Shown here piece by piece: positions 20,189 to 29,750 of a stretch of DNA of 64,000 nucleotides (its first letter is position 1; every line of letters starts with the position of its first letter). Origin of the DNA: Pseudeuparius sepicola. Taxonomy: Eukaryota > Arthropoda > Insecta > Coleoptera > Anthribidae. The notes beneath the pieces were generated by a model. The model ran no database searches. It was not told the DNA's origin and saw only the letters and a list, made by a program, of their open reading frames with translations. The position numbers and the translations under genes are program-made. The DNA lies in assembly GCA_963920635.1 (NCBI GenBank), contig OY987308.1, positions 5,274,225-5,338,224 of the forward strand, written 5' to 3'.

Positions 20189-21550
20189 TACGGAACAGTA
20201 CATTACGTTAATAAAATACAGAGGAAGTTTAAAAACGTGCAATAATTAAATAATGAATAATTGTAAAAATCTATGAATTCGCACAACGCCACTCAAGGTA
20301 TCCGAAATATGAACTCTTTTCATGTAACACAATCCAAACGTTTAAGAAAAAGATACACTGTTAAACAATTGAACTTAATTTAAGGTACAAAACAGTCAAA
20401 ACAATATGTCAAAAATGGCACGAATACACAAACTATGGCAATAAAATGACAATATTCAGATCAAAAGTACAAAAATTGCAAAATATTTCCCAAATAGCAC
20501 AAAATTAATTGATTACTCTGTACAACAAATTGGCATAAAATGTAAATCAATGTTACTCAAGTTTGTGGCATAAAATGATTCAATTAAAAGACAATACTCT
20601 TGCAAGCAATACCAAAATTATATGGCTCAAAATTCAGAATAATCGTACGGCATGAATAGAAGTTCTTAATTTAGCATAAAGACTAGACAAAACACTCATT
20701 ACCTCAACTGAAATAACTGCAAATAAGTTTACCAAATCCTCAGTATAAAAATGAAAATAAAGACTAAATTTCTGATATTAACTCTAAAATTCAAATAAAA
20801 AATTGCACAATAAATTCAGTATATCTCCAAAGTTTCAAAATGATTTAAAAATTTCAAAATAAAAGGCAATTCAAACACAAGGCATCAAAACAAAAATATC
20901 TTACTACTTGGTCAGTCCACTTACTCAGGTGCTTTAGAATTTTGGTGGTTTCGTTCAAGAGTTGCTAAGACATCTCGACTGGGGCCTTGGGCCGCGGGTC
21001 CCGTCCCGCGACCTGGTGGATCGGTTGGTCATCGACTATTGTTTCTTGATCTGCTACTCGTCTTCTACTGCTCTGCTACTGGTTCTCTACTGATCTGCTA
21101 CTGGTCTACTACTCGTCTTCTACTGATTCCTGCGAATGGGCCCTCCTGGGTATTTATAGGTCTCCGGGTGTCCCGCTACTCTTCCCCGCGGCTTGCCAAA
21201 CCGTGCGAACTTTTGGGGAGACCGGTTCTCGCGAAATTAATTAAGGCAATTATCGTAAATCAGTCAAAATTAATCACTGCAATTAGCATAAATCGATCAC
21301 TTTGAGACGTTTATTATATCAATTATCATAAATCCGTCCCGCGGCCATGTTTTGTGCTACTTTATGGCACCCCTCCCTTTGGCGGCACCGCCGGCTAATG
21401 CGGTACTCTAATTAAGACTTTGATTTACTGCGATGGGTTTTGAGATTTTGGTTGAGGCCCCGAGGGGACTCCGGCGAAAAACTAACGTTAAGTTTCCAGT
21501 TTGGGAACCGAATATTATATATTTCTGTTAAAAAAATCCCGGGCACCACA
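20189..21550 (-). mobile_element. Probable solo LTR of an LTR retrotransposon
   Basis: Direct repeats ATTAAT (20183-20188 and 21551-21556) flank 1362 bp that reads from TGTGGTGCCCGGGA on the minus strand. A TATA box CTATAAATACC lies at about 21153-21163 (minus) in a GC-rich block, followed by a purine-rich, AGTAG-repeated leader and a long AT-rich tail, like U3-R-U5. No internal gag or pol coding is present. The low-coordinate end (CCGTA on the minus strand) is not a classical CA, so the exact boundary is uncertain. Confidence 0.5.
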
Positions 21551-21796
21551 ATTAATACGCCAAAATGTTTGATAGAAGGAGAAAAAAATTATATTGGAGA
21601 AGTCTCAGAACCAATTTAAAACAATCCTATTTGTTGTTCATTATCAAGTGTAAATGAGAACTCAATTTTAAGAACCTTCACCATTTATGATTCTAGTTAT
21701 TGTTATTTATGTAAAAATAGTATATTCATCATCTAGAATATGGATTTCTGTTTCATGCCATTAAAATAAAACCAGTCAATAAAAACATTGAAAATA

Positions 21797-22162
21797 AAAA
21801 AACCTTTCTAAAAACAAGCTTTTATTTAAGCCATGTACTAAAACGAATAAAATAAGTTTAGATTTTCGTTAAAATAATTTAATTCCAAATTGCGACAAGT
21901 TTTTGCAAATTGAAGAGCTTGTCGCGCGAAATGTTGATGAAAGTAGGTACCAATTAATTTATTGAACAGTGATTGGTTGATAAGCAAGTACCTATTTGCC
22001 AATGCATTTTTTCTTTACAATTCGCTTTACATGCTTTTCAATTTGCAAAAACTTGTCGCAATTTGGAATTGAATTATCCTAACAAAAACCTAAACTTTAT
22101 TTTATTCGTTTTAGTACATGGCTTAAATAAAAGCTTGTTTTTAAAAAGGGTTTTTTTTTTTA
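21797..22162. mobile_element. Foldback element with AAGCTTTTATTTAA ends
   Basis: The arms 21797-21915 and 22043-22162 are reverse complements: ACAAGCTTTTATTTAAGCCA ... TGGCTTAAATAAAAGCTTGT, with GCGACAAGTTTTTGCAAATT inside. It resembles the near-perfect palindrome at 62690-63020 in its ends and in the AAGCTTGTCGCG segment, so the two belong to one family. Confidence 0.7.
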
Positions 22163-22239
22163 TTTGAATTTTATTTTGTGCTTTTTAGTACCTATTTCAT
22201 TCCCATGTCAGGGTGGTAAAGAAATGTAGTCCCATATCT

Positions 22240-22620
22240 TGGGGCGGCCGCCATATTGGATTTCGTATGAAGTCATTCACCTTATTATTTTCTACCCGTC
22301 GAGCCCTTTCATTTGATGCCCATGTTGCGTATCAAATAGGAAATCCGCCATCTTGGAGTGGCGGCCATATCAAATTTAGTGTGATGTCACTAACTTAATT
22401 GTTTTCTACTCTTCAAGCCCTTTCATTTGATACTCATAATAATGGGGTTGAAAAGAAAATGTAATCCGCACCTTGGAGCGGCGGCCATATTGAATTTAGT
22501 GTGATGTCACTAACTTTTCCCTTTTCTACTCTTCAAGCCCTTTCATTTGATACCCATATTAAGGGGGTTGACAAAGAATACATCATCCGCCGTCTTGAAG
22601 CGGCGGCCATTTTGAAATTA
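22240..22620. repeat. Short satellite, about 3.3 units of 114-120 bp
   Basis: Units contain GGCGGCCATATTGAATTTAG, TGTGATGTCACTAAC and AGCCCTTTCATTTGATACC. The last motif recurs at 22304, 22418 and 22538. Units differ by about 10-15 percent. It is non-coding. Confidence 0.75.
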
Positions 22621-22913
22621 TTACATTATTGAGTACTATTGCATATTGTATTGTAAGTGGTTCTAATTCTGCTTACAAGATTCGACCCACACTAACAGGT
22701 TAAATTAAAGTTAAATAAAAGCTTGTAAAAACGAAATTTATGAGTTTTTGTTTACAGTAGGCTCGGGGGCCCTTATTGGCTTAGCCTTTGATACAGGGCC
22801 CACTCAAAGCTAGCTACGCCACTGATTTTTACATATGTATTATGTATATTTCTCATTCTATGGATAGTGCTTTGCTTTCTTATTATACATATTATGTTGT
22901 CAGAGTTAATATG
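22621..22913. other. Spacer, no feature seen
   Basis: AT-rich DNA between the short satellite and the mariner-like element. It includes another AAATAAAAGCTTGT fragment near 22717. Confidence 0.5.
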
Positions 22914-22915
22914 TA

Positions 22916-25145
22916 CAGGGTGGGCAAATTTGGGCACTTTTAATAGGAAACACCCATTTCTAAGCCAGATAGAAAAAAAATGAACCCCCCACTCTCGAGC
23001 TTAAATTTCTTGAAAACTTCATTGCCGCAAACCGCATTTCGATATATTTTACCGTTTCGCCGCTAGAGGGCGTTTTTCGATTTTGAGCGATATCTTAAAA
23101 CCTTCATAACTTTTTTGTTTCTAAAGATAATTGATTTCTGTAAAAACTTTCTTAAGGCACTTTTTTACGTAGATTCCAGTGGCGTATACCGATTTTTTTT
23201 AGATGGTCTCAATTTCGTAATAATGGCCAGAACTTTGTTTTTTTAAATGGAACACCCTATATATTATTAGCTCATTAGATAGCCCCTTTGATGCTGATTT
23301 CAATGATATAAGGTTTGATGGGCCTATCTCAAACAGTTTTGGAGAAAAAAAATATAATCCGGTTTAATGCAACACCATTTATTTTTTTCTAATCTCAGTA
23401 GGCGTATGTCATCTATGACAGTATTTACACGTTACTTATAACAGTTGTAATCGAAGTGAACGCCATTATGTAATTTGCATGGTTACACATAAATACGCAT
23501 TATTAAGTTAAAAGTAAACAATGTCTTACGAAAATTACGAAAAATATGACATGTTAGAATGTTATATCCTAAATGATAATAATCCTGATATGGCATCGGA
23601 ACTTTACTTCAATCGCTATCCAGAAAGAAGGCAACCTCATAAATCTATTTTTCTAAGATTAAATGAAAATCTCACCAATCATGGGACCTTCAATAAGCCA
23701 AGGCCCAATAATTACAACATTGAAGATGCTGAAGAAACTGCTTTCAATGTCATTGGAATGGCGATTAAAAATCCTTCAATTTAAAGTCGTCAAATTGAAT
23801 CTCAATCTGGCATTTCAAGACGTCGAGCTTTAAATATTTTTAAAAAATATAAGTTCAGACCATATAAAATTAAGAAAATGCATCATTTGGAACCAACCGA
23901 TTTTGAGCGGCGACTAGAGTTTTGCTTATGGTATCGTCAAAGTGTCCAACAAGATCAATTTTTTGCTAGTAATGTGATTTGGACAGATGAAGCCTATGTT
24001 AGCAGTGCGGGAATTTTCAATAGACATAACGAGCACTATTGGTCTGATATCAATCCTCATGATACTGTCGAAGTTCGAATCCAAGGGCGGTTTGGTTTTA
24101 GTGTTTGGTGCGCTCTACATGGCAATCGTGTTTCAAAATATCACATTTATCAAGAAAGACTAAACGGTCAACGGTATTATGAAATCTTAAACCAGTATCT
24201 TATTCGGCAATTTATGGACAATCTTCCATTAAATGACGCAAGAAATCTGTTTTTCCAGCATGATGGTGCACCACCTCATAATGTCAGAGCCGTTTCAGAT
24301 CTATTAATTACAAATTTTGGAAATAACTGGATGGGAACTAATGGCCCCCAAGGTCGCCGGATTTAACACGGCTAGATTTTTTCTTTTGGGGGCACATTAA
24401 AGGTAAGTTATACAAAAAAACTAGCAATAATATCAATGAACTCAGACAAAATTTTATAGACTATGTAAAATCTATTTCAAATATTCATATCCATAATGCA
24501 GTTCAAAGTGTTATCAAAAGGTGTAATTTTTGTATTGACAATAACGGACATCAGTTTGAATATTTGCTTTAATTATCTAATTTAAACTGTTATTTTAATT
24601 TATTGTAAAAATGTGCATAAAGAACGTAAAAATTGTTTTTGGTAATATAATATGACCTACCTTGATTCTAAGTGATTTATTTAAATGGTGTTGCATTTAA
24701 CCGGATTATATTTTTTCTCTCCAAAACTGTTTGAGACAGGCCCATCAAACCTTATATCATTGAAATCAGCATCAAAGGGGCTATCTAATGAGCTAATAAT
24801 ATATAGGGTGTTCCATTTAAAAAAACAAAGTTCTGGCCATTATTACGAAATTGAGACCATCTAAAAAAAATCGGTGTACGCCACTGGAATCTACGTAAAA
24901 AAGTGCCATAAGAAAGTTTTTACAGAAATCAATTAACTTTAGAAACAAAAAAGTTATGAAGGTTTTAAGATATCGCTCAAAATCGAAAAACGCCCTCTAG
25001 CGACGAAACGGTAAAATATATCGAAATGCGGTTTGCGGCAATGAAGTTTTCACGAATTTAAGCTCGAGAGTGGGGGGTTCATTTTTTTCTATCTGGCTTA
25101 GAAATGGGTGTTTCCTATTAAAAGTGCCCAAATTTGCCCACCCTG
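22916..25145 (+). mobile_element. Tc1/mariner-like transposon with 470-bp inverted repeats, dead copy
   Basis: TA (22914-22915, 25146-25147) flanks ends CAGGGTGGGCAAATTTGGGC / GCCCAAATTTGCCCACCCTG. The inverted repeats extend to about 23386 and from about 24677, unusually long for the superfamily. The plus-strand transposase at 23521-24572 has a nonsense codon and frameshifts. Structure and protein are related to the elements at 43537-45430 and 55066-56477. Confidence 0.85.
23521..24572 (+). pseudogene. Mariner-like DDE transposase, inactivated
   Basis: Starts MSYENYEKYDMLECYILNDN, a helix-turn-helix start of the DUF4817 kind that insect transposases of this group carry. TAA at 23782-23784 interrupts the frame after NPSI. 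The catalytic region follows: VIWTDEAY (first Asp), FFQHDGAPPHN (second Asp), then a frameshift near 24345 before PRSPDLTRLDFF (third Asp), and a further shift before GHIKGKLYK. The frame ends HQFEYLL at 24572. With at least one stop and two shifts this copy cannot make transposase. Confidence 0.8.
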
Positions 25146-25224
25146 TACATTATATAAGTATATTTTTTAATATTTTTTACTTGAAAATACATTCATATAA
25201 AACATATATACTTTGTCATTATTT

Positions 25225-25661
25225 CGGTGAATTCTTTCAGTCAGCTTTTCCCATAAGCGGACACCTCCCACAAACGGACAATAAAGTTGGAACCATTGGT
25301 GTCCGCCTGTGGGAGGTTTCACTGTACCTCAATTGAGAAAGGAAATTTAAAACGTCATTTTGATGCAATGCATGATAAGTCGAAAGCTCGCAAATATACC
25401 TGTACAAAGTGCTCCTATACCACAACTCTGAAATGGAATTTAAAGAGTCATTTTGATGCAATCCATGATAAGTCACATGCTCGCAAATATCTCTGTACAA
25501 AGTGCTCCTATAAGTCAACTCAGAAAGGGAACGTAAAATGTCATTCTAATGCAATCCATGATAAGTCGCATGCTCGCAAATATCTCTGTACAAAGTGCTC
25601 CTATACCTCCTATACCTTAGATTGCCGAAGTTTGCGTGGAAGGGATAAAGAAAGCGAGTAA
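25225..25661 (+). pseudogene. Zinc-finger exon remnant (family A, copy 3)
   Basis: The 5' part has been replaced by an inverted-repeat scrap (GCGGACACCTCCCACAAACG ... GTGTCCGCCTGTGGGAGGTT, about 25257-25322), the end of another transposon. From 25321 the frame enters in mid-finger (TSIEKGNLKRHFDAMH), then runs through fingers YTCTKCSYTTTLKWNLKSHF and YLCTKCSYKSTQKGN, and a last one that collapses into SYTSYTLDCRSLRG. TAA lies at 25659-25661. The third finger has H to S at the first zinc His (KCHSNAIH). It lacks an acceptor and an acidic N-terminal part, so it is a fragment. Confidence 0.7.
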
Positions 25662-26330
25662 AGAACGTGTTTTTTTTAGGACTAATATTTTTTCTTAACT
25701 TTTTTTAAGTAAATACAGAACAAACGGGCAAGTGTATCACTTCAAATTGAATGGGATATTTTCCATTACAAAACAATTTAATTTTTATTCCCAAGAGTGC
25801 CCAAAGTTAATATCTAATATTTCAAAACTGTTGTACTCTCACAGTTATTGCATAGAATTTTCGTATTAAACTTTTTTCTATATCTCTAGAAATAAAAAAG
25901 TTACAACGGTTTAAAATTTTTGATTTTTTTATTTTTGGCCATAGTTTTCATAGGTGGCCATGGACAGTAACTTTTATCGTGGCAAAAGAAGGCCGCTCAG
26001 AAGGGCTATCGATCGCACCCGCCGCCGATTTTTTATGTTAAAAAATAGCCGATATATTTTGAGTGAGTCACTTATATAAACCATCCTGTATACATTAACA
26101 GAGACTGGAGTTATTGTCGCTGTGTTCTGTTCTTAAAAACTGGATTCAGTTTTGCCCAAGAAAATAGTCTCTGACGATACACAATTTTGTAACTATTCAG
26201 TTATGAATCTATATTTTTCCTTAATAGAGCATTTGCTTCACCAATAATAAACTTATTACTTACCGGTATATTTTCTACATAACTTATTTATACAAATATA
26301 TTCTTATTACAATAGTGTCTTCTTTTACAG
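25662..26330 (+). other. Flank shared with the last zinc-finger exon
   Basis: 26100-26330 is clearly homologous to 59990-60120 plus 60472-60576: TGGATTCAGTTTTGCCCAAG, AAATAGTCTCTGACG, GAGCATTTGCTT, then the acceptor region. It is the intron end upstream of the exon at 26331 and shows the state before the MITE at 60129-60463 inserted. 25662-26090 has no feature except a decayed end CCATCCTGTATAC. Confidence 0.6.
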
Positions 26331-26634
26331 TGACTACAATGATGACAATCGAGATACTGATGCTAGAGATCCTGGTGACGACAGTTCAGACGAAAAATGT
26401 GGAGTCAAACTATACAATGCAGGAATTTATACTCCTAAAGGAAAGTTTAGCTGCAAATTTTGCGAGTTCTCTTGTAAGGATCGACAAAGGTACAAAGCAC
26501 ACCTCTATAAGAAACATGAAGTCAAATGCGAGCAGTCAGTAAAATATACAGGTAGCCTTAAACCTCACATAAGATTGAAACACCAGAAAAACTTCAATTG
26601 CCAACAGTGTTCAGTCAAAATAAATACAAAATAA
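26331..26634 (+). pseudogene. Zinc-finger exon remnant (family B, copy 1)
   Basis: Follows TCTTCTTTTACAG with the first base completing a codon (AG|T), as in the other exons. The frame is open for 100 codons to TAA: SDYNDDNRDTDARDPGDDSS, then the finger FSCKFCEFSCKDRQRYKAHL. It closely matches the start of the exon at 60577. About 12 residues containing the second finger's C-x2-C are deleted (VKYTGSLKPH instead of VKCEQCPFRTFYTSSLKNH). A third finger (FNCQQCSVKIN) ends at a TAA within the Asn-Thr region. It would encode one complete finger only. Confidence 0.7.
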
Positions 26635-26723
26635 ATACTGAGACATAAAAGTTTCGAACTTCTGTTTTTAAACCATACCTTCGAAAATTCAAATGGGTTC
26701 TTGTAAAAACTACTACTACTACT

Positions 26724-26840
26724 TATTCTCCCCGGAAATCGTCTCGCGTACTCCCTCGCTGCTTCCCGTGCATTTCCATTAGAAAATCCATACACAAAAT
26801 GTATATCAGTATACTCTTCTGTGATAAAAGTACGTGGCAT
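26724..26840 (-). pseudogene. Transposase N-terminal fragment (DUF4817 type)
   Basis: The minus strand from ATG at 26838-26840 reads MPRTFITEEYTDIHFVYGFS, then NGNAREAAREYARRFPGR. This is the typical N-terminal helix-turn-helix of insect mariner-like transposases (DI-x-x-VYG, GNAREAA-x-x-Y-x-x-RFP). Unrelated sequence follows. It is distinct in sequence from the transposases at 23521 and 43758, so it is a third lineage. Confidence 0.65.
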
Positions 26841-27479
26841 AATTTTTAATGAAGAATCACTGTGTACCTAAGCTTAATGTACTAATTTCACAGCTAGAGG
26901 ATTTTTGTTGAAATTATTTTTTCACAATATTATTATTTTTACCAAATAAAAGTTTGCAGACTTTATTGTTACACAAACCTAATTGAATTTTCGCAGTTAT
27001 TTCGAATATTATGGCAACTAAAAGTGAGATTTGATTAAAAATTTTGTTTTTTGCTGTCTTCTTTTTTTGAACCTCGTTTTGAACCAACCTTGAAAAAGTA
27101 AACTTTTCCGCCAAACGGTGACAGATACGCAAAAATATCAAGAGAGCATTTTGATTAACAATTAAATTCTTAAGGGTGTTATCGATTTTCCTGGTAATTT
27201 AATATTACTAAACCTCCATATCTCCGCCACTGGTTGCGCGTTGGGATCGATACTAAGCTATCTTATGTCACCTTATACACTTATGACGTAAACCAAATAT
27301 GAGTTAAATACCTTTCGTAAGTTTTAAAAAAAAATTAAAAAATCGAATTTTTTTGGGAAACTTCAACACCCTGTATCATAAAAACGAAGCGTTTACAGGC
27401 CTATATTTATTAAGAATTTTTTGCTTAGAATTACTTCACGTGTTTAATTTTGTGCACTAAAATTCGGACCACCCTGTAT
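26841..27479. other. Intergenic DNA with decayed element ends
   Basis: Contains phrases typical of TA-flanked element debris: CAACACCCTGTATC near 27366 and CCACCCTGTATACC near 27470. It also contains a CTCCGCCACTGG block shared with 53260-53560. No coding support. Confidence 0.45.
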
Positions 27480-28378
27480 ACCTACAAAGGTTCTGGTTTG
27501 TTTAAGACACACTTTCACAGGTGATAGAAAAACTCATTTGGCACGCAAGATGTATGTATGGAGGGACATAATAATGTTTAACACCAAGTTAGTAATTTAA
27601 CCAGTGGCAGAGATACGGGCCAGTACCAGTAAATAGATAAAAAACTTAGTACTGGCCTGAACAGAATAAAAAAATTTTCATTTTTAGACAGAAAATTCAA
27701 TTCCGAACAAAAAGTACCTCTTGAAATTTTTTTGTATATGTCACCGTTTTGCCGCAACTTTTTGCATAAATTTTCATTACAAAATTATTAATAAAATAAT
27801 TTTGCCCACAAGTTTTTGGAAATTACTTGCTTGCAAGTAATTTGCATGATAAGATAAGATAAGATAAGAGATTATAATTTTGTCTCCAACATTAAAGTGT
27901 GATAGCTAAAAAACTATTTATTTATCTCATTTCGTTGCTGGGGAGTTTTAGGTGAATCGCCCTGTATATTTGTAGGACAGCAGTAAGATTTATGTAAATG
28001 TTGAACTTTTGTATGCAAGCAAATAATTAATTCAATTCAGATGAGTTCAAATATTTGTAACTTTGAAAAATATAAAAATATTCATAGGGTGTACAAGAAA
28101 TGAGTTCCACGATATGCAGGCCAATTCGGTTAGAAGTTTATGCATTTAAAAACGAATCGCCCTGCAGATGGTGGAACTCATTTCTGGTACGATCTGGGGT
28201 ATATTGACATGACAGACATTTCTGGAACACTCTGAATGTCTGAACAATATATGAATAATATTATTTTATATTGCCTATTTTGTCTTAGAACGGTCACTGC
28301 AGATGCACTCAACAGTTTTGAATTTAATTTATCGGTCACAAAAATATCCCTATTTAACAATAGTATCTTTCATTGCAG
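27480..28378 (+). repeat. Single copy of the unit amplified at 36880-43400, plus intron end
   Basis: 27480-27790 matches the tandem units (ACTCATTTGGCAC, GGAGGGACATAATAATGTTT, CGGGCCAGTACCAGTAAATA). 28050-28378 matches 43490-43536 joined to 45431-45777, the flank of the exon at 45778. That flank is interrupted by a mariner-like element, so this copy shows the empty site. Confidence 0.75.
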
Positions 28379-29346
28379 GGACCTCGGCGATGAAAATCAG
28401 GATGCTGTTGCTGGAGATCTCAATAATAGTGACTACAGTTCAGGCAAAAAGTGTGAAGTCAAACTACACAAAAAGAGGGTTTATGATCCTAAAATACGGT
28501 TGAACTGTAAATTTTGTGAGTACTCTTGCAAGGATAAACGATCATACAAAATGCACCTTTATACTAAACATGAAGTAAAAGATCAGGAGCCACTATCATA
28601 CATTTTATGAGAATAGCCTTAAGAGTCATACGCAATTGAAACATGAGAAAAACTTCAGCTGCCAACAGTGCTCACTCAAAGTGAATAGTAAACCGGCCTT
28701 GCTAAAGCACCAAGCTGCAGTCCACAATGACCCTTCGTGCAAAGCGCACAAGTGCTCTAAGTGCGACTTCAGTTCATTTGACAAGTGCATTGTCTAAAAA
28801 CATGAAAAGTTTATTCATGCCCTCAAACCAAGATTTAGTTGCAAAATCTGTGAGTATTCTTGCAAAAGCCAGTCAACATTCACAACACACCTCTATAGAA
28901 AACATGAAGTCAAAGGTGTGAAACGTTTCAGATGTCTACATTGTCTGTATAGTACTTTTTTTAAAGCAGGTATGGATATACATGTTAAAGTAATACACGA
29001 GGGAGCAGGCTTTATGTTCAGTTGCAAAATGTGTTCTTTCAAGTTTAAAAGTGGCGTTAGCTTACGAAAGCACCGAGCTGAGGTTCACAATGACCCTTTG
29101 TGCAAACCATACAAGTGCCTCCAATGCGAATATAGTTCGTACAGTAAGCCCAATGTTAAAAGACATGCAGAGCGTACTCATGCCCACAAACCAGAATCTT
29201 TGAGTTCAAAGGACATCGTGAAAGAACGCGAGTTATATGTTAGCATAATACTGATATCAATCTATGAATTTGCATCTGAAACACAAGATGATGATACTGA
29301 GGAAGAACGATTAGTTCTGAATGATTATTGTAATTTATCCGATTAA
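28379..29346 (+). pseudogene. Zinc-finger terminal exon, frameshifted (family B, copy 2)
   Basis: Follows TCTTTCATTGCAG, with phase as in the other exons (AG|G). The frame opens DLGDENQDAVAGDLNNSDYS and one finger (CKFCEYSCKDKRSYKMHL). A 20-bp deletion relative to 45778 (GAAATGTCAGCAATGTTCGT missing after 28590) then shifts the frame to a stop at 28608-28610. Later fingers survive in the original register: CQQCSLKVNSKPALLKH, CSKCDFSSFDKCIV followed by TAA (28795-28797), and CKICEYSCKSQSTF. From 28918 to the TAA at 29344-29346 come CLHCLYSTFFKAGM, CKMCSFKFKSGVSL and CLQCEYSSYSKPNV. The C-terminal tail, with KERELYVSI, ISIYEFASE and LVLNDYCNLSD, is complete and shared with the exon at 60577. 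Clearly a dead paralogue. Confidence 0.8.
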
Positions 29347-29414
29347 AGGAGAAAACTCAGGACAAGAATGGTAATTATCTAAAGATAGACAGAAAATTCA
29401 TATTATTTTTACAG

Positions 29415-29750
29415 CCGCATGTTGAGAAGGGCACAGTTGAAGGGTCAGGAGGTGCAACACAACATATACAAAAAGACCATGGTCCTGGGGAAAGCAGCTC
29501 CATGGATATGCCCGGTTCAAAACTGAGTCTAATGCGTGCTCCTAAGTATAACTGTATAAAGTGCCCTTTTACCTCAAGTTGGAAAAAGAGTGTAACTCGT
29601 CATTTTGAAGCAATCTATGTTAATAAGTCTACCATATACAAAGTGCCCATTTTTGCATCAAAGAGGAAATGGAATTTAAATCTTCAAGTGCCCATACTAA
29701 TAAGTAATTCGCTTCCAAGTATAACTGTACAAAGTGCTCATTTACCTTGA
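29415..29750 (+). pseudogene. Zinc-finger exon head in front of the satellite (family A, copy 4)
   Basis: Follows ATTATTTTTACAG (AG at 29413-29414), only 68 bp after the stop of the preceding exon. The frame opens PHVEKGTVEGSGGATQHIQK, then DMPGSKLSLMRAPKYNCIKC, matching the exon at 8382 (GSKLSLTHAAKHHCTKC). One finger follows in which the last His is Tyr (RHFEAIYVNK), then frameshifted finger debris to TGA at 29748-29750. Unlike the other exons the open frame starts with a whole codon, so either the acceptor differs or an indel occurred. It is the founder edge of the array 29540-36200. Confidence 0.55.

Noticed and set aside
20189..21550. A full LTR retrotransposon
   Set aside because: No gag, protease, reverse-transcriptase or integrase coding was found and only one LTR-like unit is present.
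28236..28378. In-frame extension upstream of the exon at 28379 as coding sequence
   Set aside because: The open stretch before the AG at 28378 lacks similarity to the other exons' leaders and contains the polypyrimidine tract, so it is read as intron.
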